Below are positions 33,235 through 41,693 of a stretch of DNA of 56,026 nt, piece by piece. Source of the stretch: Nocardia wallacei (GTDB lineage Bacteria; Actinomycetota; Actinomycetes; Mycobacteriales; Mycobacteriaceae). The notes beneath the pieces were generated by a model that worked only from the letters and a program-made list of their open reading frames with translations, made no database searches and was not told the DNA's origin. The DNA lies in NCBI RefSeq assembly GCF_029869545.1, contig NZ_JARWQD010000062.1, forward strand, positions 1 to 56,026. Direction: 5' to 3'. How positions within the stretch are numbered: position 1 is the stretch's first letter; each line of letters starts with the position of its first letter. The position numbers and the translations under genes were made by a program.

Positions 33235-33397
33235 GTGCCGCCCCCTCCACTGGTATGTCGCCCGTCCGATGTGCACCTCGCCAGCGACCTCATGGTACAG
33301 CTGGGAAGCCCGGGCGGATACGGTCAAATGTCCACTTGAGATACCGCAAAAGCGCAGGCCGGCTGGATCATTGAACGCGGAAGCTCCGAGCCCCCGG

Positions 33398-34471
33398 TCA
33401 GGAGTAGTTGTGGGCGAGGGTGCGGCGGTGGGTGGCCGGTGTGCCGTAGAGCGAGCGGTTCAGGGTGGCTCGTTTGAGGTAGGCGTGGATGCCGGATTCC
33501 CAGGTGTAGCCGATGCCGCCGTGTAGTTGCATGGCCTTGCCGACGACCTGGACGGCGGCGGTGGTGGCGTAGGACTTGGCCATCGCGGCGGTCGTGGCCG
33601 CGGTGGGGGTGCCGTGGGCGCGGACCGCCGCGGTGACCAGCTGGCGGGCGACCCGCGCCTGGACCAGCATGTCGGCGCAGGCGTGCTGGACGGCCTGGAA
33701 GGAACCGATGGCGCGGCCGAATTGCTCTCGCGCGCGGGCGTATTCGACGGTGGCGGCGAGCATGGCCTCGATCAGGCCGAGGCTGTCGCAGGCGGTCGCG
33801 ACGGCGGCCCGGTCGTGCAGGTGACGCAGGGCCGCGGTGCCGCCGCCCGGCAACCGCCACAGCGAATCCGGCCGGATCGGGACATGCTGGGCGGCAACGT
33901 GACCGATGATCCGGGTGGCGTCGAGCAGCGGCTGGTTCGTGACGGTCACGCCCGGGGTTGCCGGGTCGACGGCAACGATCAGGATCTCGCCGTCCGGTGT
34001 ACGAGCGGGGATCAGCAGTCGGTCGGCGGCGGGCGCGTCCGGGACGAAATCCGCGCTCCCGTCGAGATGTATCGCGGCCGGGTCGCCGCTGAGCCGGAAG
34101 CGCGGATTCTCCGGAGAGTCCTCCCACTCCCCCGGCATTACAACGATCGGCAGGACCTTTCCGGATACAGTGTCGCGGAACAGACTGTCTCGCAACGGGT
34201 TCGGTTCGACCAAGGTGAAGGCGGCGATGCCGAGTACCGCCACCGAGGGATAGGCCGTGTAGGCCGCGGCGCGGCCGATCTCTTCCAGCAGCACGGCCAG
34301 CTCCGCGAAAGTCGCTCCCGCGCCGTCCATTTCGCCAGACGCCTCCAGGCCCAGCCACCCGGCCCGGGTGATCCGGGACCAATCGACCGGTGTTTCGTGA
34401 TCGGTGGCGGCGAGCAGGGCGCGTGCCGCCGTGCGCAGATCGTCGTGGAGGTCGTCGAATTCGCCGGTCAT
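33398..34471 (-). CDS. acyl-CoA dehydrogenase subunit (beta-type)
   Basis: 357-aa acyl-CoA dehydrogenase family protein. The C-terminal MQLHGGIGYTWESGIHAYLKR and LYGTPATHRR resemble the subunit at 16431. The middle domain is short and the N-terminal part begins MTGEFDDLHDDLRTAARALL. It overlaps the upstream, longer acyl-CoA dehydrogenase (ATGA), which argues for an alpha2-beta2 enzyme. It closes the operon starting at 38722. Confidence 0.87.
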   Translation of the reverse strand: MTGEFDDLHDDLRTAARALLAATDHETPVDWSRITRAGWLGLEASGEMDGAGATFAELAVLLEEIGRAAAYTAYPSVAVLGIAAFTLVEPNPLRDSLFRDTVSGKVLPIVVMPGEWEDSPENPRFRLSGDPAAIHLDGSADFVPDAPAADRLLIPARTPDGEILIVAVDPATPGVTVTNQPLLDATRIIGHVAAQHVPIRPDSLWRLPGGGTAALRHLHDRAAVATACDSLGLIEAMLAATVEYARAREQFGRAIGSFQAVQHACADMLVQARVARQLVTAAVRAHGTPTAATTAAMAKSYATTAAVQVVGKAMQLHGGIGYTWESGIHAYLKRATLNRSLYGTPATHRRTLAHNYS

Positions 34472-35667
34472 CGCGGTGCCGCCGGTTCCCTGGGCAGGCC
34501 GAGGCCGCGCTCGGCGATGAGGCTGCGCTGGATCTCGCTGGTGCCGCCCGGGATGGTCCATTCCCAGGAGGCGAGGAAATCCAGCGGCCAAGCGCCGGAC
34601 TCCCAGCCACTGGACATCGGTTTCCGCAGCATGGTCTGGGCGTCCAGGCCGCCGATCTCGGCGCCGAAATCCGTTAGGCGCTGCAGTAATTCGCTGTAGT
34701 ACAGCTTGACGACCGAGGCGTCGGCCGGACCCGCGGTCCCCTCGGCATGGCGTTCCACCAGGTCGCGGCACAGCCCCCGCAATCCGGTGAGTTCGATCTC
34801 CAGCTGAGCCAGGCGATCGGCGATCGCGGGGTCGTCGATCGGGCGCAGGCCGCCCGGTCCGGACCGGCGGGCCGTCTCGAGCAGCCACCGGAATCCCGCA
34901 TTGCCCAGCCGTTCGGCCAATTCCAGCATGGTCAGCCCGCGTTCGGCACCGAGTGTCCGCTGGGCCACTCGCCAGCCGGTGTTCTCCGCACCGACCAGGT
35001 GCGACGCCGGGATGCGAACCTCGTCCAGGAAGATCTCGCAGAAGTGCGAGTCGCCGGTCGCCTGGCGGATCGGCCGCACGTCGATGCCGGGGCTGCGCAT
35101 GTCGAGCAGGAAGTACGAGATCCCTTGCCGCTTGGGCGCATTCGGGTCGGTGCGGGCCAGGAGCAGGCACCAGTCCGCGTACTGTGCGCCGCTGGCCCAG
35201 ACCTTCTGCCCGGTGACCAGGTAGTCGCCACCGTCGCGGCGGGCGGTGGTGCGCAGGGCGGCCAGGTCCGAACCGGCTTCGGGCTCGGAAAAGCCCTGCG
35301 CCCAGATCTCGCCGTCCAGGATGGCGGGCAGGTGACGGCGCCGCTGTTGCTGCGTGCCCGCCGCCAGCAGGGTCGCCGCCGCGTGATGGATCGCGACGAA
35401 GGCCAGGACCAGCCGCGGCGCGTCGTGCGCGGCCAACTCCTGGTACAGCACGACCTGTTCCGGAACGGTCATGCCGCCGCCGTATTCGCGCGGCCAGTGC
35501 GGTACCGCGTAGCCCGCGCCGCGCAACTCCTGGAACCACTCCTGTTGGAAGCGAACGAATTCCGCATCGGACGCGCCCGTCTGCGCCCGCCGCCACCCGG
35601 CCGGGATATGCGCGCGGCACCAGTGCCGGATCTCGGCGCGGAACTCGGTGAGGTCCGCCGCGGTCAC
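34468..35667 (-). CDS. acyl-CoA dehydrogenase subunit (alpha-type)
   Basis: 399-aa acyl-CoA dehydrogenase with complete middle domain (FSEPEAGSDLAALRTTARRD, VTGQKVWASGAQYADWC) and C-terminal IPGGTSEIQRSLIAERGLGLPRE. GTG 35667 overlaps the enoyl-CoA hydratase stop (GTGA), and its own stop overlaps the next start. It is the probable FAD-binding partner of the gene at 33398. Confidence 0.9.
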   Translation of the reverse strand: MTAADLTEFRAEIRHWCRAHIPAGWRRAQTGASDAEFVRFQQEWFQELRGAGYAVPHWPREYGGGMTVPEQVVLYQELAAHDAPRLVLAFVAIHHAAATLLAAGTQQQRRRHLPAILDGEIWAQGFSEPEAGSDLAALRTTARRDGGDYLVTGQKVWASGAQYADWCLLLARTDPNAPKRQGISYFLLDMRSPGIDVRPIRQATGDSHFCEIFLDEVRIPASHLVGAENTGWRVAQRTLGAERGLTMLELAERLGNAGFRWLLETARRSGPGGLRPIDDPAIADRLAQLEIELTGLRGLCRDLVERHAEGTAGPADASVVKLYYSELLQRLTDFGAEIGGLDAQTMLRKPMSSGWESGAWPLDFLASWEWTIPGGTSEIQRSLIAERGLGLPREPAAPR

Positions 35668-36449
35668 GGTGCCCGCATCCGCGTCCGCAGCGCGAGCAAC
35701 CGTTCCCGGTGCTCGGGCGTCTGCATGGAGACCACCTCGGCGGCGAATCCGGCCTGCATCGGCCCGGCGAGCGCCTGGGACAGGTACATGTTCACCACCC
35801 GCTTGGTGCTGCGCAACGCCTCGGGGGGCTGGGCGCTGAGCCGGTCGGCGAGTGCGCTTGCCTCGCTGAGCAAGTCGTCCGGTGCGACGGTCCGGCTCGC
35901 CAGGCCCACCTGCACGGCGGTGGCGGCATCGATCCGGTCGCCGGTGTACAGGTACTCCCGCGTGCGCAGGATCGGGGTCAGCAGCGGCCAGAACGCCGCG
36001 CCCCCGTCGCCTGCGACCAGCCCGACGGCCACGTGCGGGTCGGCGAGGTACGCCCGCTCCGACATCAGCACGACATCGCACAGCACGGCGATGCTGGCGC
36101 CCAGCCCGACCGCCGCCCCGTTCACCGCCGCGATCACGGGCAGCGGGAAACGCAGCATCTCCTCGATGATCTGCGCGCCTTCGCGAATGCTCTCGTCTCG
36201 TGCCACGGGATCGTCGAGGAAGCTGGTGATCCACTCCAGATCCCCGCCCGCGCTGAATGCCCGGCCCGCCCCGGTCAGGATCACCACCCGCGCCTGGCGA
36301 TCCGCGGCCAGCTGCCGCCAGACCTCGGCCAGCGCCCGATGCAGGTCGGCGTTCACGGCATTCGATTCACCGGGGCGATCGATCACCACGGTCCGCACCG
36401 GCCCGTCCGACCGCACGATCAGCCCCGGCGGCAGGTCGTAGACCGCCAT
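35664..36449 (-). CDS. enoyl-CoA hydratase/isomerase family protein
   Basis: 261-aa crotonase. AFSAGGDLEWITSFLDD and NGAAVGLGASIAVLCDVVLMS are the two oxyanion-hole blocks. A long acidic insertion after the first block (DDPVARDESIREGAQ) is typical of the actinobacterial form. ATG 36449 lies in the TGATG overlap with a ghost acyl-CoA dehydrogenase terminus (see the tandem repeat at 36444). It is flanked by two acyl-CoA dehydrogenase pairs. Confidence 0.88.
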   Translation of the reverse strand: MAVYDLPPGLIVRSDGPVRTVVIDRPGESNAVNADLHRALAEVWRQLAADRQARVVILTGAGRAFSAGGDLEWITSFLDDPVARDESIREGAQIIEEMLRFPLPVIAAVNGAAVGLGASIAVLCDVVLMSERAYLADPHVAVGLVAGDGGAAFWPLLTPILRTREYLYTGDRIDAATAVQVGLASRTVAPDDLLSEASALADRLSAQPPEALRSTKRVVNMYLSQALAGPMQAGFAAEVVSMQTPEHRERLLALRTRMRAP

Positions 36450-36597
36450 CACTCCATCTCCCGATCGAACAGCCCGGACAGGCCATGTCGGCCCGACAGC
36501 CGGAGCAGCGGGTCGTGGGTCGCCATCACTCCACCCCCGGATCGAACAGCCCGGACACGCCACGCCGCCCCGACAGCCGGGTCAGCAGGTCGTCAGT
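36444..36597. repeat. 77-bp imperfect tandem duplication of a gene terminus
   Basis: Two adjacent 77-bp copies, 36444-36520 and 36521-36597, roughly 80-85% identical by eye. Copy 2 encodes the real C-terminus of the acyl-CoA dehydrogenase at 36526 (RLSGRRGVSGLFDPGVE). Copy 1 encodes a ghost version (RLSGRHGLSGLFDREME) followed by stop and the hydratase ATG as TGATG. The same TGATGGCG arrangement exists in copy 2, so the duplication copied a translation-coupling junction. Confidence 0.75.
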
Positions 36598-37518
36598 GGC
36601 CACCGCGCCCAGCGGCAGGCGGCGTAGCGGCAGGCTGTAGCGGGACAGCCAGGACAGCGGGGACTCGTCGCAGAAGCCGAGGGCGCCGTGTAGTTGGTGG
36701 GCCGTGCGGAAGACCGTTTCGGCCGCGTCCAGGATCGCCGAGCGCAGCGCCACGGCGTCGAGGAGCGCGTCGGGACTGTCCGACTGAATACTCCACAGTG
36801 CGTAGCGCGCAAGCATATCCGCGCCGCGCCGCTCGACCTCGGCGTCGGTCAGCTGGAACTGGACCGACTGGAACTCCGCCAGCGGCCTGCCGAACTGCTC
36901 GCGCACGAGCACGTGGTCGCGGGTCAGGTCCACCGCGCGATCCAGCATGCCCAGCAGCGTCCAGCACGGAAGGACCAGCGCGAGTGCGAGATCCGCCGTA
37001 CCGTCCGCGTCGACCGGGCGCACATCCACCCGTGCGACGAAGGCCGATTCCCGGGCGGGGGCGTCCGGCGCCCGCACGACGACCTCACTGCGGACACCGT
37101 CGAAAGTCACTGCCGCCCAGCGGAGGTCGAGATCCGAGACGGCCGCGGCGGGTTCGTCACCGGCTATCGCGACCAGCCCGTCGACATTCAGGTCCACCGG
37201 CCGGGCCAGCCGCTCGGCGACCGGATACGGTGTGGCCCAATATCCCGCGCTGCGGCACAGCGCGGCCGCCGCCTCCAGTTCGTCGTGATCGCGGCGCGGT
37301 TCCAGGTCCCACGCCCCGAGCGCACTCAGTACCGGCGCCACCAGCGACTCGCGTCGCCCGGGTGCCCGTTCGGCGGCCACGACCAGATCGTCACCGCCCG
37401 CGGCCTGTAGGGCCCGCTTCACCTGCGTGCCGAATTCCCTTGCCGCGCCGGAGAGTTCGATCCGCAGGGAATGCTCGTGCGGCCGGAACTGCGCGGCGGT
37501 CACCGATCCACCGCCCAT
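36526..37518 (-). CDS. acyl-CoA dehydrogenase subunit (beta-type)
   Basis: 330-aa acyl-CoA dehydrogenase family protein, short like the other beta-type subunits. Recognisable parts: VREQFGRPLAEFQSVQFQL and TAHQLHGALGFCDESPLSWL. ATG 37518 or GTG 37503 could be the start; the latter gives VTAAQFRPHEHSL. Its C-terminal 26 codons are duplicated downstream. It pairs with the acyl-CoA dehydrogenase at 37553. Confidence 0.83.
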   Translation of the reverse strand: MGGGSVTAAQFRPHEHSLRIELSGAAREFGTQVKRALQAAGGDDLVVAAERAPGRRESLVAPVLSALGAWDLEPRRDHDELEAAAALCRSAGYWATPYPVAERLARPVDLNVDGLVAIAGDEPAAAVSDLDLRWAAVTFDGVRSEVVVRAPDAPARESAFVARVDVRPVDADGTADLALALVLPCWTLLGMLDRAVDLTRDHVLVREQFGRPLAEFQSVQFQLTDAEVERRGADMLARYALWSIQSDSPDALLDAVALRSAILDAAETVFRTAHQLHGALGFCDESPLSWLSRYSLPLRRLPLGAVATDDLLTRLSGRRGVSGLFDPGVE

Positions 37519-37552
37519 CGTCCGGGAAGTCGGCCACCGATCCGCGAACCCA

Positions 37553-38722
37553 CTACGCCGCCTCCCCCGTGCGCGGCGGGCCACTCAACAACGAGCGGGC
37601 CAGCAGAATCCGCTGTATCTCGATACTTCCGGAGGCGACGGTCGCGGCATTGGCGTAGCGCCAGTGATCGTCCACCGCCCGGCGGAATCGCCGCACGGCC
37701 TCCTCGTCTCCCGCCGCGAAGGCGGCCAGCTCGGTCAACACGGCGGCGCTCTCCTGATCGAGCCGGGTCACGGCGATGCGGTAGGCCGCGGCGTCGCCCG
37801 GCGTGACCTGTCCCGCGCTCTGCAACGACACCACCTGGTAGGCGAGCAACCGGGCGCGCCGGGCCCGGGTGAGCGCCCGGGACCAGCGGCCGCGCAGCTC
37901 GGCGGGCAGGCGATCCCATCGCGGCCCCAGCATCTGCGGCGCCATCCGCAGCAGTCGCTCGCAGCGCGCATAGCGGGCGATGCCGACCCGTTCGAACGCC
38001 AGCACCTCGCCCACCACCGACCAGCCCCCGTCCACGGAGCCGAGCACGTCGGCCGCGGTCGCCCGCACACCGTCGAAGAAGACCTCGTTGAGGTGATGCG
38101 GCCCGAGCATGGAACGGATCGGCCGGACCTGGATCCCCGGATCGGACATCGGCACCAGAAATACGGTGAGCCCCTGCTGTTTTCGCCCCCGCGTGCAGGT
38201 GCGGGCCAGCAGGAAGCACCACTGCGCCATGGTGGCATAGGAGGTCCAGACCTTCTGGCCCGAGATCCGCCAGCCGTCGCCGTCGCGGCGGGCGGCGGTG
38301 CGCAGCGACGCCAGATCCGAACCGGCGTCCGGTTCGCTGAAGCCCTGGCACCAGATCACCTCGCCCCGCGCGATCGGCGGCAGATGCTTGCGCTGCTGTT
38401 CCGGCGTCCCGTGCCGCATGATCGCCGGGCCGACCCAGTTGACGCCCATGTACTGCGCGCCGCGCGGCTCGTGCTGCGCCCACATCTCCTCCCGGACGGC
38501 GGTCTGCTCCCACACCGAGGCGCCGCGGCCACCGAACTCCTCCGGCCATGCCGCGCACAGCAGCCCGCGGTCGGCGAGCACTCGGCAGAACCGTTGGGCG
38601 ACAGCAAGATCCGAAGGATCATCGGTGAATGCGCCGAGATATCCGGCCGGGACCTCCTCGGCAACCAGCCGTCGCAGCTCGGCCCGGAGCTCGGCGACGG
38701 ACTCACCCATCGTGAAGTCCAT
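37553..38722 (-). CDS. acyl-CoA dehydrogenase subunit (alpha-type)
   Basis: 389-aa acyl-CoA dehydrogenase: WPEEFGGRGAS, FSEPDAGSDLASLRTAARRD, ISGQKVWTSYATMAQWC and C-terminal ASGSIEIQRILLARSLL. ATG 38722 (MDFTMGESV) is preferred over an upstream TTG at 38740 that overlaps the operator. It is the first gene of the operon and diverges from the GntR regulator gene, with the 28-bp operator 11 bp upstream. Confidence 0.9.
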   Translation of the reverse strand: MDFTMGESVAELRAELRRLVAEEVPAGYLGAFTDDPSDLAVAQRFCRVLADRGLLCAAWPEEFGGRGASVWEQTAVREEMWAQHEPRGAQYMGVNWVGPAIMRHGTPEQQRKHLPPIARGEVIWCQGFSEPDAGSDLASLRTAARRDGDGWRISGQKVWTSYATMAQWCFLLARTCTRGRKQQGLTVFLVPMSDPGIQVRPIRSMLGPHHLNEVFFDGVRATAADVLGSVDGGWSVVGEVLAFERVGIARYARCERLLRMAPQMLGPRWDRLPAELRGRWSRALTRARRARLLAYQVVSLQSAGQVTPGDAAAYRIAVTRLDQESAAVLTELAAFAAGDEEAVRRFRRAVDDHWRYANAATVASGSIEIQRILLARSLLSGPPRTGEAA

Positions 38723-38732
38723 TGCCGCACAG

Positions 38733-38760
38733 TACTTCAATCCTCATAAGGATAGCAATA
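38733..38760. promoter_or_regulatory. candidate GntR operator, site 1 (28 bp)
   Basis: A 28-bp sequence with core ATCCT-CATA-AGGAT (38740-38753), located between the acyl-CoA dehydrogenase operon and the GntR gene. Its exact reverse complement is at 39952-39979 on the other side of the regulator. TTGTAT (38762-38767) and TACACT (38786-38791), 18 bp apart, could be the regulator's promoter, so binding would repress both directions and give autoregulation. Confidence 0.7.
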
Positions 38761-38834
38761 TTTGTATGGTCAACCGCCGGTTGGCTACACTGCCGCCATG
38801 ACCGGAAGGCAGCGCGCGTGAGGAACGTCCCCGG

Positions 38835-39650
38835 GTGGATGCGGTGACGGCGCCCAAGCGCGGCCGCGTCCCGCAACAGCGGATCGCCGAAACCGTTGCC
38901 GCCGAACTGCGTTCGCGCATCCTGGCCGGTGACGAGAACTACCGGCTGCCCACCCAGGACCAGCTGGTGCAGGATTTCGGCGTCAGCTATCCCTCGATCC
39001 GCGAGGCGCTGCGCATCCTGGAGACCGAGGGCCTGGTGACCGTCCGGCGCGGAAACGTCGGCGGCGCGGAGGTACATCGCCCCGACGAGACCTCCGCCGC
39101 CTACCATCTCGGACTCGCACTGCAGGGCGCCCGCGTCACCCTCGGCGACCTGGCGGCGGGGCTGCGCATGCTGGAACCGCTCTGCGCGGCCGAATGCGCC
39201 ACCCGGCCCGACCGCGCCGAGACGGTCGTTCCCGCGCTGACCGACAACGTCGACAAGTCGGCCGAACTCGTCGGCGACGGTGCGGCTTTCACGCACACCG
39301 CGCGCGAATTCCACGATCTCATCGTCTCGTTCACCCCGAACCTCACCGTCCGCTATGTGGTCAACTCGCTGGTCGCGCTCTGGTCGGCGCAGGAGCAGGC
39401 GTGGGCGGAGTCGCTGGCCCGGCGCGGCGAGTACCCGTCGCCCGAGGAGGCGACCGAGGCCGTGCGGACCCATCGGCGACTGGTCGAGGAGATCGCGGCC
39501 GGGCGCGCCGAACGGACCGAGCGGTTGTATCGCGACCATCTCGCCGCCACCCAGGCCCGGGTTCTCGAACGATTCGAGGGCGGCGTGGTCACCGCCGCCT
39601 CGCCCCGCACCCGTTCCACGGTGCAAGGCGGGGCGCACACGCGCATCTAG
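38835..39650 (+). CDS. GntR family regulator with FCD ligand-binding domain
   Basis: 271-aa FadR-subfamily GntR repressor. The winged helix-turn-helix is at about 15-75 (LRSRILAGDENYRLPTQDQL, VSYPSIREALRILETEGLV, VRRGNVGGAEV), followed by the all-helical FCD domain (about 95-225) with HxxxH-like residues in THTAREFHDLI. Start GTG 38835 (GTG 38844 is an alternative). FCD domains bind small organic acids, often acyl-CoA or pathway intermediates. The gene is bracketed by perfectly inverted operator copies that face an acyl-CoA dehydrogenase operon and the oxygenase operon. Confidence 0.92.
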   Translation: MDAVTAPKRGRVPQQRIAETVAAELRSRILAGDENYRLPTQDQLVQDFGVSYPSIREALRILETEGLVTVRRGNVGGAEVHRPDETSAAYHLGLALQGARVTLGDLAAGLRMLEPLCAAECATRPDRAETVVPALTDNVDKSAELVGDGAAFTHTAREFHDLIVSFTPNLTVRYVVNSLVALWSAQEQAWAESLARRGEYPSPEEATEAVRTHRRLVEEIAAGRAERTERLYRDHLAATQARVLERFEGGVVTAASPRTRSTVQGGAHTRI

Positions 39651-39705
39651 CGCGGGGCGGGCGCCGCGCGGTGGATGCGCCGCTCCGTCTGCGCACACGG
39701 AGTAT

Positions 39706-39720
39706 GATAATTCCATTCTC
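39706..39720. promoter_or_regulatory. candidate operator, GATAAT-TCC-ATTCTC
   Basis: 15-bp inverted repeat with one mismatch to the GAGAAT-N3-ATTCTC pattern, 56 bp after the GntR stop. Its presence beside a GntR operator suggests that two regulators converge on the oxygenase operon. Confidence 0.4.
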
Positions 39721-39951
39721 GCGATGCGACGGCCTGACTTCACCACAGGAGGGACGGCGCTGCGGTCCCGCGTCACGCGGCACCTCGCACCCTTGGGCCA
39801 CCGAAACGCGACCCCGGCCCCCGGAGACCGGCGGGCACGCAGCAGGCGCTCGGAGCACCGAAATACATTGCGGCCATTGGGCTTCCCAACAGACCCGCTA
39901 TGTCGATCCACTTCCCGAAGCCCTGCGCTTACGGGATGAGGACAGCGCAAG

Positions 39952-39979
39952 TATTGCTATCCTTATGAGGATTGAAGTA
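39952..39979. promoter_or_regulatory. candidate GntR operator, site 2 (28 bp)
   Basis: Exact reverse complement of the 28 bp at 38733-38760, with core ATCCT-TATG-AGGAT (39959-39972). It lies 110 bp upstream of the SMP-30-like gene at the head of the oxygenase operon. The pair forms an inverted repeat around the whole regulator gene, so besides two local sites it could support looping. Confidence 0.7.
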
Positions 39980-40088
39980 GCGTGATCCGCGTTACAGCAG
40001 TCGCCCGGATCGGGCGGTACCGACCACCGCGCAACCTCGGCGACGACACGTAGCGAAAACGACGTTCTCAAACATTCGGGAGGCCGCC

Positions 40089-41693
40089 TTGACCACAGGG
40101 GCGCGCTACCGCAGCACCGCACCGATCACCCTCGCCGCGGGATGGAGCCTGGAACGGCTCACGCCCCCGAGCCGGCTGTTCGGTGCGAACGGCCTGCGCA
40201 CCGGTCCGGACGGCCGCGTCTATGTGGCGCAGGTGGCCGGGAGTCAGATCAGCGCGCTCGATCTCGCCACCGGAGACCTGGAGACGATCAGCGCCCGGGG
40301 CGGCGATATCGTCGCCCCCGACGACCTGGCCTTCGATGCCGAGGGCAACCTCATCGTCACCGAGTACATGGACGCGCGGGTCAGCGTGCGCGGCACCGAC
40401 GGCCGCGCCCGGGTGCTGCGCGCCGATCTGCCCGGCGCCAACGGCATCACCGTGCACCGGGGCCGGCTGTTCGTCGACGAATGCCGCCTCGGCGGGCGTC
40501 TCATGGAGCTGCCGCTCGACGGCGGCGCCCCGCGCGTGCTGCAGGACAACCTGCCGATGCCCAATGCCATGGCGGCCGGTCCCGACGGCCTCCTCTACTA
40601 CCCGGTCATGGGCACCAACGACATCTGGCGTATCGATCCCGACGGCGGCACGCCCGAACGGGTCGTCGGCGATCTGGGCGCACCCGACTCGGTCAAGTTC
40701 GACTCCGCGGGCCATATCGTCTCCACGCAGGCGGGTACCGGCGAGGTGCTGCGCATCGATCCACGCACCGGGGACCGCCGGGTGCTGGCACGACTGGAGC
40801 CCGGCCTGGACAACTGCACCTTCGTCGACGAGCGCCTGTTCGTGTCGCATTTCTCCGGTGCGATCACCGAGATCCTCGGCGGCGGGGAGACGCGCAACGT
40901 GCTGGACGGGGGCCTGCTGTGGCCGCTGGATCTCACCGTCGGCCCCGACGGCGGCCTGTACGTGGCCGACGGGACGTTCTTCTACACCTTGCGCGACGGT
41001 GAATTGCACACGGTCGCCTCGCTTTTCAGCCCCGGAAACCCCGGCTATGTCCGCGGCGTCGCCGCCGTCGGCGCGAGCGAGTTCGTGTGCGCGACCTCCA
41101 CCGGCCAGGTCTCGTACTACCGCCCCGGCACGACCGAGGAACCCGAGGTCGTGGCCGACGGTTTCGATCAGCTCTACGGCATCGCGGCGGGCCGGGACGG
41201 GACGATCGTCACCGCGGAACTGGGCGCGGGCCGTGTGCTGGCGCTCCGCGCCGGGCAGGTGGAGGTGCTGGCGGCGGGGCTGGACGCGCCGCGAGGGGTC
41301 GCGTTCGGGCCCGACGGTACCGTCCTGGTATCCGAATCGGGCGCGGGGCGCGTGGTTTCCGTCGGCCCCGCGGGTGTCCACGTGGTGGCGGACGGCCTGA
41401 CGAATCCGCACGGAATTCTGGTGCGCGACAACCGATTGCATATCATCGATGCCGACATCAAGGCCCTGGTCCGGATCGACCTCGACACGAAGGCACGCAC
41501 CATCCTCGCGGCCGGACTCCCGGTGGGCGCGCAGCCCGGCGTGACCCCCAAGCCGCTGCTCGGAACACCCCCGTTCTCCGGCCCCATGGGCCCGTTCACC
41601 GGCATAGCCGCCGGTCCGGACGGCACACTCTACATTTCCGGCGACGCCGAGGGCAGTGTCTTGGCGCTGCGAGAGCAGGGCGGGCAGCGATGA
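40089..41693 (+). CDS. SMP-30/gluconolactonase-like beta-propeller protein
   Basis: 534-aa beta-propeller protein made of repeated blades of the form GPDGRLYVAD (for example GLRTGPDGRVYVAQ, FDAEGNLIVTEY, VGPDGGLYVADG, FGPDGTVLVSES, AGPDGTLYISGD). It is nearly twice the length of a standard SMP-30/gluconolactonase, so it may be two fused or extended propellers. No signal peptide is seen. It starts at TTG 40089 with GGGAGG seven bases upstream, and overlaps the SDR by four bases. In the context of a Baeyer-Villiger monooxygenase a lactonase role is plausible, but this is inferred. Confidence 0.75.
   Translation: MTTGARYRSTAPITLAAGWSLERLTPPSRLFGANGLRTGPDGRVYVAQVAGSQISALDLATGDLETISARGGDIVAPDDLAFDAEGNLIVTEYMDARVSVRGTDGRARVLRADLPGANGITVHRGRLFVDECRLGGRLMELPLDGGAPRVLQDNLPMPNAMAAGPDGLLYYPVMGTNDIWRIDPDGGTPERVVGDLGAPDSVKFDSAGHIVSTQAGTGEVLRIDPRTGDRRVLARLEPGLDNCTFVDERLFVSHFSGAITEILGGGETRNVLDGGLLWPLDLTVGPDGGLYVADGTFFYTLRDGELHTVASLFSPGNPGYVRGVAAVGASEFVCATSTGQVSYYRPGTTEEPEVVADGFDQLYGIAAGRDGTIVTAELGAGRVLALRAGQVEVLAAGLDAPRGVAFGPDGTVLVSESGAGRVVSVGPAGVHVVADGLTNPHGILVRDNRLHIIDADIKALVRIDLDTKARTILAAGLPVGAQPGVTPKPLLGTPPFSGPMGPFTGIAAGPDGTLYISGDAEGSVLALREQGGQR

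Larger units (their letters stand above)
39651..40088 (+). promoter_or_regulatory. 438-bp non-coding region before the oxygenase operon
   Basis: No convincing gene is seen in this stretch. It contains a GATAAT-TCC-ATTCTC copy of the 15-bp motif (39706-39720) and the second 28-bp GntR operator (39952-39979). The long leader between them, 39721-39951, shows nothing recognisable. The first downstream gene starts at TTG 40089 behind GGGAGG. Confidence 0.5.

Noticed and set aside
36444..36520. a separate small gene in the first repeat copy
   Set aside because: It has no start codon or Shine-Dalgarno of its own and is explained by tandem duplication of the neighbouring gene end.
38703..39950. long minus-strand open frame across the GntR gene
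   Set aside because: Antisense to a well-defined winged-helix regulator; no domain or Shine-Dalgarno, and it spans both GntR operators.
39721..39951. small peptide genes in the 438-bp leader
   Set aside because: Short frames exist, but none has a plausible Shine-Dalgarno, codon bias or recognisable product.
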